Source: Terrisporobacter sp.
Lineage (GTDB): Bacteria > Bacillota_A > Clostridia > Peptostreptococcales > Peptostreptococcaceae
Assembly: GCA_029851945.1 (NCBI GenBank)
Contig: JARKUZ010000073.1
Coordinates: forward strand, 1-5,339
Reading direction: 5' to 3'
Length of the DNA stretch: 5,339 nt
Below the pieces are notes generated by a model. It was not told the origin of the DNA. It did not search any database and saw nothing but the letters and a program-made list of their open reading frames with translations. The translations under genes were made by a program, and so were the position numbers. Shown here one piece after another: positions 1-5,339 of this stretch (the first letter of the stretch is position 1; each line of letters opens with the position of its first letter).

Positions 1-140
1 TACCTGCTCAGACTATCATTATCTGAATATCTGGCTTGGTTTGTTTTCGATTCTTTTAAGAATCAGTTATATAAATTAACCTACTGTTTAATTTTCAAAG
101 TTCATTTTAAGCGACTGTGTCGGCGCTACTTGTTCACAAC
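1..140 (-). other. 5' leader of a minus-strand rRNA operon (partial)
   Basis: Read on the minus strand, this stretch follows a promoter and has the look of the transcribed leader upstream of a 16S rRNA gene. It carries a boxA-like motif and small hairpins: TCAGA/TCTGA at 8-26, a perfect 7-bp stem GATTCTT/AAGAATC at 49-64, and AACCT/AGGTT at 138-151. There is no open frame of note. The 16S 5' end (AGAGTTTGATC type) is not present, so the structural gene would begin to the left of position 1. The rRNA assignment rests on recalled similarity of clostridial leaders and on the double promoter. A tRNA or other stable-RNA operon is the main alternative. Confidence 0.7.
92..104 (-). promoter_or_regulatory. 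boxA-like antitermination motif in the rRNA leader
   Basis: The minus strand reads TGAACTTTGAAAA followed by TTAAACAG. This resembles the boxA element found in Bacillus and Clostridium rRNA leaders (TGYTCTTTGAAAA type), which recruits NusB/NusE to make rRNA transcription resistant to termination. Two positions differ from that recalled consensus. It lies about 35-45 nt downstream of the expected start from the proximal promoter, which fits its role. Confidence 0.6.
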
Positions 141-146
141 CTCCTT

Positions 147-175
147 AGGTTATCAAAGTAATTTTACTTTGTCAA
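147..175 (-). promoter_or_regulatory. Proximal rRNA promoter (sigma-A type)
   Basis: The minus strand shows a perfect -35 hexamer TTGACA (170-175) and, after exactly 17 bp, TAACCT (147-152). The latter keeps only the most conserved -10 positions (TA...T). An alternative -10, GATAAC, lies two bases upstream with a 15-bp spacer. The spacer is filled by a perfect inverted repeat, CAAAGTAA-TT-TTACTTTG (154-171). The start would fall near position 140, giving a leader that runs off the window. The strong -35 and weak -10 make the exact -10 uncertain. Confidence 0.6.
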
Positions 176-231
176 CTCTTTTTCGTTGTTTATTTTTCTT
201 GTTGTTTTCCTTTTTCTTAAGGACAAGTAAT

Positions 232-260
232 ACTATATCACCTTAATTTTATATGGTCAA
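232..260 (-). promoter_or_regulatory. Distal rRNA promoter (sigma-A type)
   Basis: The minus strand shows TTGACC (255-260), a 17-bp spacer and TATAGT (232-237), each hexamer matching the sigma-A consensus at five of six positions. It lies 85 bp upstream of the proximal promoter, the tandem arrangement familiar from Bacillus rRNA operons. The A/T-rich run just upstream (about 261-310), with several A-tracts on the transcribed strand, could act as an UP-like element. Positions 176-231 between the two promoters hold no gene. Confidence 0.7.
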
Positions 261-316
261 TACTTTTTTCAACATTTTTTTCATCTTAATTTTACTTTAC
301 ATTTTATCATTTTATT

Positions 317-400
317 TTATCCACATATTAACAACTTATTAACATTGAAATGCTAAGGATCTAAGTTTTTTTATCCACAATACTAACATAATTATCAACA
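317..400 (+). promoter_or_regulatory. DnaA-box cluster (two perfect, two weak boxes)
   Basis: Four same-orientation 9-mers match or nearly match the DnaA box TTATNCACA. They are TTATCCACA at 317-325 and 371-379 (both perfect), and TTATTAACA at 336-344 and TTATCAACA at 392-400 (one mismatch each). DnaA is the replication initiator and also a transcription factor. The cluster sits between the rRNA promoters and the nrdG terminator, with no dnaA or dnaN gene in view. It is therefore more likely a regulatory or DnaA-titrating cluster than the origin, though an origin cannot be excluded from this window. Confidence 0.65.
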
Positions 401-427
401 GTTTTATTTATAATATTTATTGTAAAT

Positions 428-474
428 AAAAAAGCTATAGGCTAAAATTTTATAATTTTACCTATAGCTTTTTT
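428..474 (-). terminator. Rho-independent terminator of the nrdDG operon
   Basis: A 14-bp perfect stem (428-441 with 461-474, core GCTATAGG/CCTATAGC) continues past a single unpaired C442 into a 6-bp stem (TAAAAT/ATTTTA), leaving a 6-nt loop. On the minus strand it ends in a T-run (433-428) and begins one base past the nrdG stop codon. The flanking A- and T-runs make it potentially bidirectional, but no plus-strand gene points into it here. Confidence 0.93.
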
Positions 475-475
475 A

Positions 476-1015
476 TTATTTAGCTTCACATAACTCTCTC
501 TCGATATATTCTTCAGCTAATATTATTTTCTTTTCTTTTAATGTTTTTTTTACATCTATTATTCTTTGATTAGAGGAACCTCTAAATTTTAAAAATATGT
601 CTTTTTCATTCTTTTCAAATTTACCATCTACTAAAACATCTATATGTTTCAATAAGTTTAAATTTTTAAATCTATTTGGATTTCTATCGTTTAAAAGTTC
701 TTCAAATGTAAATCCTGTATAACTCCATACATCTAAATTATTAACTTTTGCCTCTTTGGCAATTTCTTCTAGTGCCTCAGTCTGTAAAAATGGTTCTCCT
801 CCAGAGAGAGTTATTCCTCTTTGTAATTTTAATTTATTTAATTTATCAATTATTTCTTTTGTGTCTACTTCATAGCCTCCTCTTAGACTATGTGTTTGAG
901 GATTATGACATTCTTCACAGTTATGAATACACCCTTGTGTCCATATAACCATCCTTAACCCTGGACCATCAACTATACTATCAAAAGTAATGGGTGATGC
1001 TATTCTTATTTTCAT
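476..1015 (-). CDS. nrdG: Anaerobic ribonucleoside-triphosphate reductase activating protein (NrdG)
   Basis: A 179-residue radical-SAM enzyme. In this family a [4Fe-4S] cluster cleaves S-adenosylmethionine and the resulting radical abstracts hydrogen from the glycyl-radical site of NrdD, activating it in the cytoplasm. The CX3CX2C cluster motif is at C29, C33 and C36, followed by a conserved HNPQ. SGGEP (71-75) is the SAM-binding glycine motif. The segments around WSYTGFTFEEL (97-107), IDVLVDGKFE (125-134) and KFRGSSNQRIID (143-154) are typical NrdG. The length is normal for the family. The start is supported by a G-run Shine-Dalgarno (CCCCCC on the plus strand, 1023-1028) 7 nt upstream. It follows nrdD by 17 nt, so the two are surely cotranscribed. 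It ends with tandem TAA stops running into the terminator. Confidence 0.97.
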   Translation of the reverse strand: MKIRIASPITFDSIVDGPGLRMVIWTQGCIHNCEECHNPQTHSLRGGYEVDTKEIIDKLNKLKLQRGITLSGGEPFLQTEALEEIAKEAKVNNLDVWSYTGFTFEELLNDRNPNRFKNLNLLKHIDVLVDGKFEKNEKDIFLKFRGSSNQRIIDVKKTLKEKKIILAEEYIERELCEAK

Positions 1016-1032
1016 AACTTATCCCCCCTTCA

Positions 1033-3384
1033 TTACTTATGCTTTATTCTATCACGAACTTCTGCTTGCTTAGCATTATTAAATCTATCTACCGTACCTA
1101 CTAAATATCCTGTTATTCTTCTTATTCTTTCAAATTTTATACTACTATCTTCTTCATTTCTTCCGCAATAAGGGCATATATTACCTTCTATAACCCCCGA
1201 AAAACCACATATTGGATCTCTATCTACAGGGTGATTTATACTACCATACCCAATCCCTTCTTCTTTCATAGCTCTTATTATAGTTTCAAAAGCTTCTAAA
1301 TTATCTGATGGATTACCATCTAACTCTATATATGTTATATGTCCAGCATTAGTTAGGTTATGATATGGAGCTTCAAGTCTAATTTTATCAAAGGCACTTA
1401 TCTTATAATATACTGGTATATGGAATGAGTTAGTATAGTACTCTTTATCTGTTATACCCTTTATATCACCATATATCTTTCTATCCATTTTAGTAAATCT
1501 TCCTGATAAACCTTCTGCTGGGGTTGCTATTAATGAAAAATTCAGCCCATACTCTTTACTTGCTTCATCCATCCTATTTCTCATATGCCCTATTATTTTT
1601 AAACCTAATTCTTGAGCTTCTTCACTTTCACCATGATGCTTTCCTATAAGACCTATTAAACATTCAGCTAGACCTATAAATCCAACCGTTAATGTTCCTT
1701 GCTTTATTACATCTTTTAATTTATCTTCTGGTCCTAACTCTGATGAACCTTTCCATACTCCTTGTCCCATTAGGAATGGGAAGTTTTTCATTTTTTTATT
1801 ACCTTGTATTTCCATTCTCTCTAGCAATTGTTCTATTACTAAATTAATTTTTTCATCTAATTCTTCAAAAAATCCATCTATATCTACAACTTTTTTGCTT
1901 ATTAATCCATGTTTAATCCCTAGCCTTGGAAGATTTATAGTTGTGAATGATAGATTACCTCTTCCACTTACAGTTTCTTCACCACATTCATTTCCAAGTA
2001 CTCTAGTTCTACATCCCATATATGTAGCTTCTGTTTCAGGATTTCCTTCTTCGTAATATTTTATATTGAAAGGAGCATCTAAAAAGCTAAAGTTAGGGAA
2101 TAATCTTTTAGCAGATACTCTACATGCTAATTTAAATAAATCATAATTTGGATCTCCTGGGTTTAAACTTATTCCTTCCTTAACTTTAAATATTAGAATT
2201 GGGAATATTGGCGTCTCACCATTTCCAAGTCCACTTTCAAGAGATAATAAAAGGTTCTTAGTGACCATTCTACCTTCTTCAGTAACATCTGTTCCAAAGT
2301 TCACACTAGAAAAAGGTACCTGAGCACCTGCCCTAGAGTGCATAGTATTAAGATTGTGTATAAATGCTTCCATAGCTTGATAAGTTCTTCTATCTGTCTC
2401 TCTATAAGCTTCTGAATATGCAAATTTTTGTATATTCTCTACAAATGCTTCATCTAATCCTAATTTATCTATTAGCTCTCTAGTCTCTTCTTGTTTATAT
2501 TCATCTTCTATTTTTATACTTAATCTAGTCTTAAGTCTATACTCGATATCATTTACTATACACTTTATTTCCTCTGTCTTATCCTCAGATTTAAATAATT
2601 TAATAGCCTTTGATATATTATCTATATAGAACTTTTTAAAGGTCTTATATACACCTTCTGCTAGACCATAATCAAAGAAAGGTATACTTTGTCCACCATG
2701 TTGATCATTTTGATTACTTTGAATAGCTATAGCTGCTAATGCTGCATAACTTATTATATCGTTTGGCTCTCTTAAAAATCCGTGTCCTGTTGAGAATCCA
2801 CCTTTGAATAGCTTATTAATATCTATTTGACAACAAGTTAAAGTACCCATATTTAAAAAATCCATATCATGTATATGTATATCTCCATTATCATGAGCAT
2901 ATGAGTGCTCTGGCTTTATTACATGCGTTTTACAAAACTCTTTAGATACTGTACTTCCATATTGAAGCATAGTACCCATCGCAGTATTTCCATCTATATT
3001 AGCATTCTCTCTTTTTATATCTGCATCATTTGCATCTTCAAAAGTTATCTCTTCAATAGATTTCATAAGTCTTGTTTTTGAATTTCTGATTCTACTTCTT
3101 TCTGTTCTATATATTATGTACTCTTCACTAGTTTTTGCATGACCTGTTTCTATTAACACTTTTACTACTGCATTTTGAATATCTTCTACTCCTGGAATTG
3201 AATTTATATACTTTTTATTCAATAACTTTATGACTTCTTGTGTTAATTCTTCCGCTATATTATAATCTGCTGATTTCCCATCTTGCTGAGCTATTTTACT
3301 TGCGGCTAAAAATATAGCTCTAGTTATCCTATCTGAGTTAAAAGGTATTATTCTTCCATCTCTTTTCTTAACATAATTTATCAT
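1033..3384 (-). CDS. nrdD: Anaerobic (class III) ribonucleoside-triphosphate reductase, catalytic subunit (NrdD)
   Basis: A 783-residue glycyl-radical enzyme that makes dNTPs from NTPs without oxygen. Residues 1-95 are an ATP-cone, the allosteric domain sensing ATP/dATP (VKKRDGRIIPFNSDRITRAI at 5-24). The catalytic barrel follows. C184/C185 (TLTCCQIDI) probably supply the active-site cysteine. C458 in YMGCRT is the expected thiyl-radical cysteine, and GRGN (474-477) with TINLPRL (482-488) is a family hallmark. G759 in RRITGYL is the radical glycine. The C-terminal metal site shows C726, C737 and C740, with aspartate (D723) where a fourth cysteine is often found. The N477 and C184/C185 pattern suggests the formate-using type (inference). 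The start chosen is MINYVKK, 9 nt after AGGGGG (3394-3399). An in-frame ATG at 3426 would add 14 unfamiliar residues, lacks a good ribosome site and would place an operator inside the gene. Confidence 0.97.
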   Translation of the reverse strand: MINYVKKRDGRIIPFNSDRITRAIFLAASKIAQQDGKSADYNIAEELTQEVIKLLNKKYINSIPGVEDIQNAVVKVLIETGHAKTSEEYIIYRTERSRIRNSKTRLMKSIEEITFEDANDADIKRENANIDGNTAMGTMLQYGSTVSKEFCKTHVIKPEHSYAHDNGDIHIHDMDFLNMGTLTCCQIDINKLFKGGFSTGHGFLREPNDIISYAALAAIAIQSNQNDQHGGQSIPFFDYGLAEGVYKTFKKFYIDNISKAIKLFKSEDKTEEIKCIVNDIEYRLKTRLSIKIEDEYKQEETRELIDKLGLDEAFVENIQKFAYSEAYRETDRRTYQAMEAFIHNLNTMHSRAGAQVPFSSVNFGTDVTEEGRMVTKNLLLSLESGLGNGETPIFPILIFKVKEGISLNPGDPNYDLFKLACRVSAKRLFPNFSFLDAPFNIKYYEEGNPETEATYMGCRTRVLGNECGEETVSGRGNLSFTTINLPRLGIKHGLISKKVVDIDGFFEELDEKINLVIEQLLERMEIQGNKKMKNFPFLMGQGVWKGSSELGPEDKLKDVIKQGTLTVGFIGLAECLIGLIGKHHGESEEAQELGLKIIGHMRNRMDEASKEYGLNFSLIATPAEGLSGRFTKMDRKIYGDIKGITDKEYYTNSFHIPVYYKISAFDKIRLEAPYHNLTNAGHITYIELDGNPSDNLEAFETIIRAMKEEGIGYGSINHPVDRDPICGFSGVIEGNICPYCGRNEEDSSIKFERIRRITGYLVGTVDRFNNAKQAEVRDRIKHK

Positions 3385-3393
3385 TTTAAAGCG

Positions 3394-3399
3394 CCCCCT
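3394..3399 (-). promoter_or_regulatory. G-rich ribosome binding site of nrdD
   Basis: The minus strand reads AGGGGG, 9 nt before the ATG at 3384. It decides the start in favour of the 783-residue protein, because no comparable purine run precedes the in-frame ATG at 3426. The run of five G is unlike the AGGAG before the aminotransferase gene but resembles the GGGGGG before nrdG. Confidence 0.75.
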
Positions 3400-3401
3400 A
3401 A

Positions 3402-3417
3402 TTACTATATATTGTAT
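3402..3417 (-). promoter_or_regulatory. NrdR operator, start-proximal box
   Basis: The plus strand reads TTACTATATATTGTAT, matching the NrdR-box consensus ACACWATATATWGTGT at 13 of 16 positions. It keeps the central AC-TATATATT-GT core. NrdR is the zinc-finger/ATP-cone repressor that represses ribonucleotide reductase genes when dATP is plentiful. The box overlaps a likely -10 (TACAAT on the minus strand, 3411-3416) and ends 18 nt from the nrdD ATG, so bound NrdR would block initiation. The nrdR gene is not in this window. Confidence 0.85.
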
Positions 3418-3432
3418 TTGTTTCATTGTTTT

Positions 3433-3448
3433 TTACTACATATAGTGT
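3433..3448 (-). promoter_or_regulatory. NrdR operator, distal box
   Basis: The plus strand reads TTACTACATATAGTGT, 13 of 16 matches to ACACWATATATWGTGT. Its first base is exactly 31 bp from that of the neighbouring box, leaving a 15-bp gap. This three-helical-turn spacing is the known geometry of paired NrdR sites. An nrdD promoter must lie in this interval, downstream of the terminator at 3457-3486. One weak possibility is TTTAAA-N17-AACAAT on the minus strand, with this box in its spacer. Confidence 0.87.
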
Positions 3449-3456
3449 TTAAACTT

Positions 3457-3486
3457 AAAAAAAATCCCCTTTAATCTTTTAAAGGG
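3457..3486 (-). terminator. Orphan rho-independent terminator upstream of nrdD
   Basis: An 8-bp perfect stem CCCTTTAA/TTAAAGGG (3467-3474 with 3479-3486) has a 4-nt loop. On the minus strand it is followed by GA and a run of eight T (3464-3457). It is therefore oriented to stop minus-strand transcription just before the nrdD operators. No gene is visible upstream of it on that strand within the window, since the next gene is divergent. It may end a short untranslated RNA or insulate nrdD from read-through. Confidence 0.8.
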
Positions 3487-3564
3487 ACTGTCTCGATGTT
3501 TACTTAAATAGAGTAGCAAATTTAGAAATTTTAGTCAAACTAACCTAAAGCATTGAAATTGCTA

Positions 3565-3573
3565 TGTGGATAA
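3565..3573 (-). promoter_or_regulatory. Single perfect DnaA box upstream of nrdD
   Basis: The minus strand reads TTATCCACA, a perfect DnaA box, about 115 bp upstream of the distal NrdR operator and about 180 bp from the nrdD start. DnaA control of ribonucleotide reductase genes is known for E. coli nrdAB, so the position is suggestive. A single isolated box can also arise by chance in AT-rich DNA. Confidence 0.5.
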
Positions 3574-3741
3574 TTTGAAGCTTAGTATTTGTAACATATA
3601 CAAAAAAATATTATTTTTTTATTTTTTTTATAATTTATTCATATTTAATAATCTTATTCATATACTTACTACAACATAAAAATTTGGAAATTCAAAATAT
3701 TATTGCTTATATCGAATTTATAATTACAACTTTAGGTTATC

Positions 3742-3841
3742 CAATATAGTCTAATACATTAGTAATTAATATAATTTATTTTATACTGTAAATAGTATAA
3801 TATTATACATTAATTACTAATATAATATATTTACTATATTG
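3742..3841. repeat. Composite inverted repeat of about 100 bp
   Basis: Three nested inverted repeats share almost the same centre. The outer pair is CAATATAGT (3742-3750) with ACTATATTG (3833-3841). The middle pair is ATTAGTAATTAAT (3758-3770) with ATTAATTACTAAT (3809-3821). The inner pair is TTATACT (3781-3787) with AGTATAA (3794-3800) around a 6-nt loop. Together they could form a long interrupted stem or cruciform. It lacks a T-run placed to act as a terminator. It could be a remnant of a small mobile repeat or a structured regulatory element. Confidence 0.65.
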
Positions 3842-4017
3842 CTCAATCAAATTCCTCTTTAATTTTAATTATTTGTAATATTAATTTATCAATATAATTT
3901 TCCAATGTAATAGATTTTTTAATATTAAAAAAACTGTATTTAAACATCAATTACACTTTTTTTAATACAATTAGTGCTTATGCCCAATAAGTTAACTTTA
4001 TAAATAAAGGAGATTTT

Positions 4018-5199
4018 ATGTTATCTAAAAGATTAGAAATGTTAACCCCTTCCTATACTTTAGAGATAAGTTCTAAAATTAGACAACTTAAAGGTCTTAA
4101 CCTAGAAGTAATAGATTTGAGTATAGGCGAGCCTAATTTCAACGTGCCTATTAGAGCTAAACTTTATGGAATAGAGTCATTAAATAACAATTGCACTAGA
4201 TATGACGCTGTAACTGGAATAAAACCTTTAAAAGAAGAAATTTGTAAAAAACTTTTAAAAGAAAATAATTGTACATATTGTCCAGAAGATATAGTGGTAT
4301 CTAGTGGTGCAAAACATTGCTTAACAAATACATTACTCGCCTTGACTAATCCAAATGATGAAGTTTTAATCCCTATACCATATTGGGTAAGCTATCCAGA
4401 GATTGTCAAAATAGTAAATGCAATTCCAGTATTTATACACACATCTAAAGATAATTCTTTTAAAATAAGAGCCGAAGACTTGTCTAGATACATAAGCAAA
4501 AATACCAAAGCTCTTATATTGAATAACCCAAATAACCCTACAGGAAGTATCTACACTAAAAATGAGTTAGAAGAGATAGTAGAAATTTGCTATAAAAATA
4601 ATATATACATACTAGCTGATGAAATATATGAAAAAATATGTTATAAAGATAATTTTACATCAATAGCATCTATAAGTAATTTAGCTAAGGATATAACAAT
4701 AACAATTAATGGCTTTTCAAAATCAACTAATATGACTGGCCTTAGATTAGGATATACTGCATCTAATAGCTCTATAGCAAAAGCTATAAGTTCTATACAA
4801 GGTCATTCTGTATCACATCCTTGTATTACATCTCAATACATAGCCTATGGAGCTCTAAAGGAATGTAACTCAGATATAAATCAATTCGTAGATGAGTATA
4901 AATTAAGAAGAAAATTGATCTGTGCTAAACTAGATTCAATTAATAATATAAGTTATATAAAACCTTATGGTGCTTTTTATGTGTTTATAGATATATCCAA
5001 ACTAAAAAATACATTAAGCTATAATGGAAGTTTTTCATTAGAATTTTGTAGTAAATTTTTAGATACTTATAATGTAGCTGTTGTTCCAGGAATAGCTTTT
5101 GGATTAGATGATTATATAAGAATTTCTTTTGCCTGCGATGAATTTGTTTTTTTAGAAGGGGTAGATAGACTTGATAAATTTATAAATTCTTTAGCTTAA
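4018..5199 (+). CDS. aspC: Class I pyridoxal-phosphate aminotransferase, probably aspartate aminotransferase
   Basis: A 393-residue cytoplasmic fold-type I enzyme that moves an amino group between an amino acid and a 2-oxoacid, most likely aspartate/2-oxoglutarate. Visible motifs in order: IDLSIGEPNF (32-41); RYDAVTG (61-67); SSGAKH (95-100), with K99 where prokaryotic aspartate transaminases have a distal-carboxylate lysine; PYW with W123 to stack on the cofactor; NNPNNPTG (169-176); DEIYE (201-205), with D201 and Y204 contacting PLP; NGFSK with K235 as the Schiff-base lysine; GLRLGY with R243; and YIRISFA with R368 binding the substrate carboxylate. The length is normal. AAAGGAGA (4006-4013) gives a good ribosome site close to the ATG. 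It is transcribed divergently from nrdDG and has its own terminator. Exact substrate is inferred; a broader amino acid transaminase of the same subgroup is possible. Confidence 0.88.
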   Translation: MLSKRLEMLTPSYTLEISSKIRQLKGLNLEVIDLSIGEPNFNVPIRAKLYGIESLNNNCTRYDAVTGIKPLKEEICKKLLKENNCTYCPEDIVVSSGAKHCLTNTLLALTNPNDEVLIPIPYWVSYPEIVKIVNAIPVFIHTSKDNSFKIRAEDLSRYISKNTKALILNNPNNPTGSIYTKNELEEIVEICYKNNIYILADEIYEKICYKDNFTSIASISNLAKDITITINGFSKSTNMTGLRLGYTASNSSIAKAISSIQGHSVSHPCITSQYIAYGALKECNSDINQFVDEYKLRRKLICAKLDSINNISYIKPYGAFYVFIDISKLKNTLSYNGSFSLEFCSKFLDTYNVAVVPGIAFGLDDYIRISFACDEFVFLEGVDRLDKFINSLA

Positions 5200-5256
5200 T
5201 CTAAATTCATTTAAACATTTAACTTTAATATAAAATTTATAAATTATATTTAGATA

Positions 5257-5275
5257 TTAATAAAAATTTTATTAA
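5257..5275. repeat. Short A/T palindrome after the aminotransferase gene
   Basis: TTAATAAAA and TTTTATTAA flank a single A, giving a 9-bp perfect inverted repeat of only A/T. It is too weak and too tightly looped to be a good terminator and may be chance. It could add 3'-end structure before the stronger hairpin downstream. Confidence 0.35.
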
Positions 5276-5286
5276 TTTAAAAATAC

Positions 5287-5321
5287 AAAAAGTATAGGTT
5301 TATTTAAACCTATACTTTTTT
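5287..5321 (+). terminator. Rho-independent terminator of the aminotransferase gene
   Basis: A perfect 16-bp stem (5287-5302 with 5305-5320, core AGTATAGGTTTA) with a 2-nt loop ends in a T-run (5316-5321) on the plus strand. It lies 87 nt after the stop codon. The A-run on the left arm makes it symmetrical, so it could also serve a minus-strand gene entering from the right edge. Confidence 0.9.
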
Positions 5322-5339
5322 ATAAAATAAAAAAAGATT

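Larger units (their letters stand above)
3487..4017. other. Very AT-rich divergent intergenic region
   Basis: About 530 bp between the orphan terminator and the aminotransferase gene hold no convincing gene on either strand. The part from about 3600 to 3960 is almost entirely A/T, with T-runs at 3614-3630. It contains a perfect DnaA box, a composite inverted repeat, a weak minus-strand promoter-like pair (TTGACT at 3533-3538, 17 bp, TACTCT at 3510-3515), and a 34-codon minus-strand frame without a ribosome site. No riboswitch or T-box hallmark was recognised before the aminotransferase gene. Its promoter could not be fixed because many A/T hexamers are possible. Confidence 0.7.

Noticed and set aside
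344..361. CATTGAAATGCTA similarity between 345-357 and 3551-3564 near DnaA boxes
   Set aside because: The match is only 13 bases with one gap and does not extend on either side.
317..400. Calling the DnaA-box cluster the chromosomal origin
   Set aside because: No dnaA, dnaN, rpmH or gyr gene is in the window, and no clear unwinding repeats were recognised. The evidence supports only a box cluster.
748..948. 66-codon plus-strand open frame
   Set aside because: It lies wholly antisense inside nrdG, which has full family motifs. Its hydrophobic Leu/Phe-rich product is what the complement of lysine/glutamate-rich coding DNA gives.
3385..3426. In-frame 14-codon extension of nrdD from the ATG at 3426
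   Set aside because: It would translate through an NrdR box, has no good ribosome site, and ends just before a well-placed AGGGGG and ATG that give the normal NrdD N-terminus.
3516..3530. CodY-like palindrome AAATTTCTAAATTTG (minus strand)
   Set aside because: About 10 of 15 positions match the CodY consensus, which is not meaningful in DNA this rich in A/T.
3541..3739. 10-bp inverted pair TAACCTAAAG (3541-3550) and CTTTAGGTTA (3730-3739) as ends of a small mobile element
   Set aside because: There are no target-site duplications, and a 10-bp match within 500 bp of A/T-rich DNA is plausible by chance.
3843..3947. 34-codon minus-strand frame starting MFKYSFFNIKKS and ending KIKEEFD
   Set aside because: There is no Shine-Dalgarno, the composition matches surrounding A/T-rich DNA, and a faint resemblance to Spo0E-like helices is too weak to call. 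It remains a possible gene fragment.
5287..5320. Similarity of the two main terminator stems (GCTATAGG and GTATAGG cores)
   Set aside because: Clostridial terminators often share such A-run/T-run stems. The shared core is too short to indicate a dispersed repeat.

Overview
This window is a very AT-rich stretch of chromosome, apparently from a low-GC anaerobic Firmicute. The strictly anaerobic ribonucleotide reductase pair, the rRNA leader with its TTGAAAATTAAACAG-type motif, and the codon bias (AAA, ATA, TTA, AGA) all fit Peptostreptococcaceae (Clostridioides, Paraclostridium, Romboutsia and relatives). The family is inferred from style and was not confirmed by a search.

Layout: (1) Positions 1-260 hold the promoter and leader region of a minus-strand transcription unit that leaves the window on the left, very probably an rRNA operon. 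Two tandem sigma-A-type promoters about 85 bp apart and a boxA-like antitermination motif are visible, but the mature 16S gene is not in the window. (2) Positions 317-400 hold a same-strand DnaA-box cluster, with two perfect TTATCCACA copies and two one-mismatch copies. (3) Positions 428-3384 hold a minus-strand operon, nrdD then nrdG, with a 17-nt gap and a strong terminator touching the nrdG stop. It encodes the class III anaerobic ribonucleotide reductase and its radical-SAM activase. Two NrdR-type operator boxes exactly 31 bp apart lie just upstream of nrdD. (4) Positions 3457-4017 are a long, extremely AT-rich divergent intergenic region. It holds a minus-oriented terminator with no visible gene, one perfect DnaA box and a roughly 100-bp composite inverted repeat. 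(5) Positions 4018-5199 encode a plus-strand class I (aspartate-type) aminotransferase, followed by a terminator at the right edge.

How the genes work together: NrdD reduces ribonucleotides to deoxyribonucleotides without oxygen once NrdG has placed a glycyl radical on it, so this operon supplies DNA precursors. The paired NrdR boxes predict feedback control by dNTP/ATP status. The DnaA boxes on both sides suggest, as inference only, a link to replication state. The aminotransferase is divergently transcribed and has no evident functional link to the nrd genes.

The three coding genes are ordinary housekeeping genes and no unknown multi-gene system is visible. The most interesting content is regulatory: the NrdR pair, the DnaA cluster between the rRNA promoters and nrdG, the palindrome in the rRNA promoter spacer, the orphan terminator and the composite palindrome.
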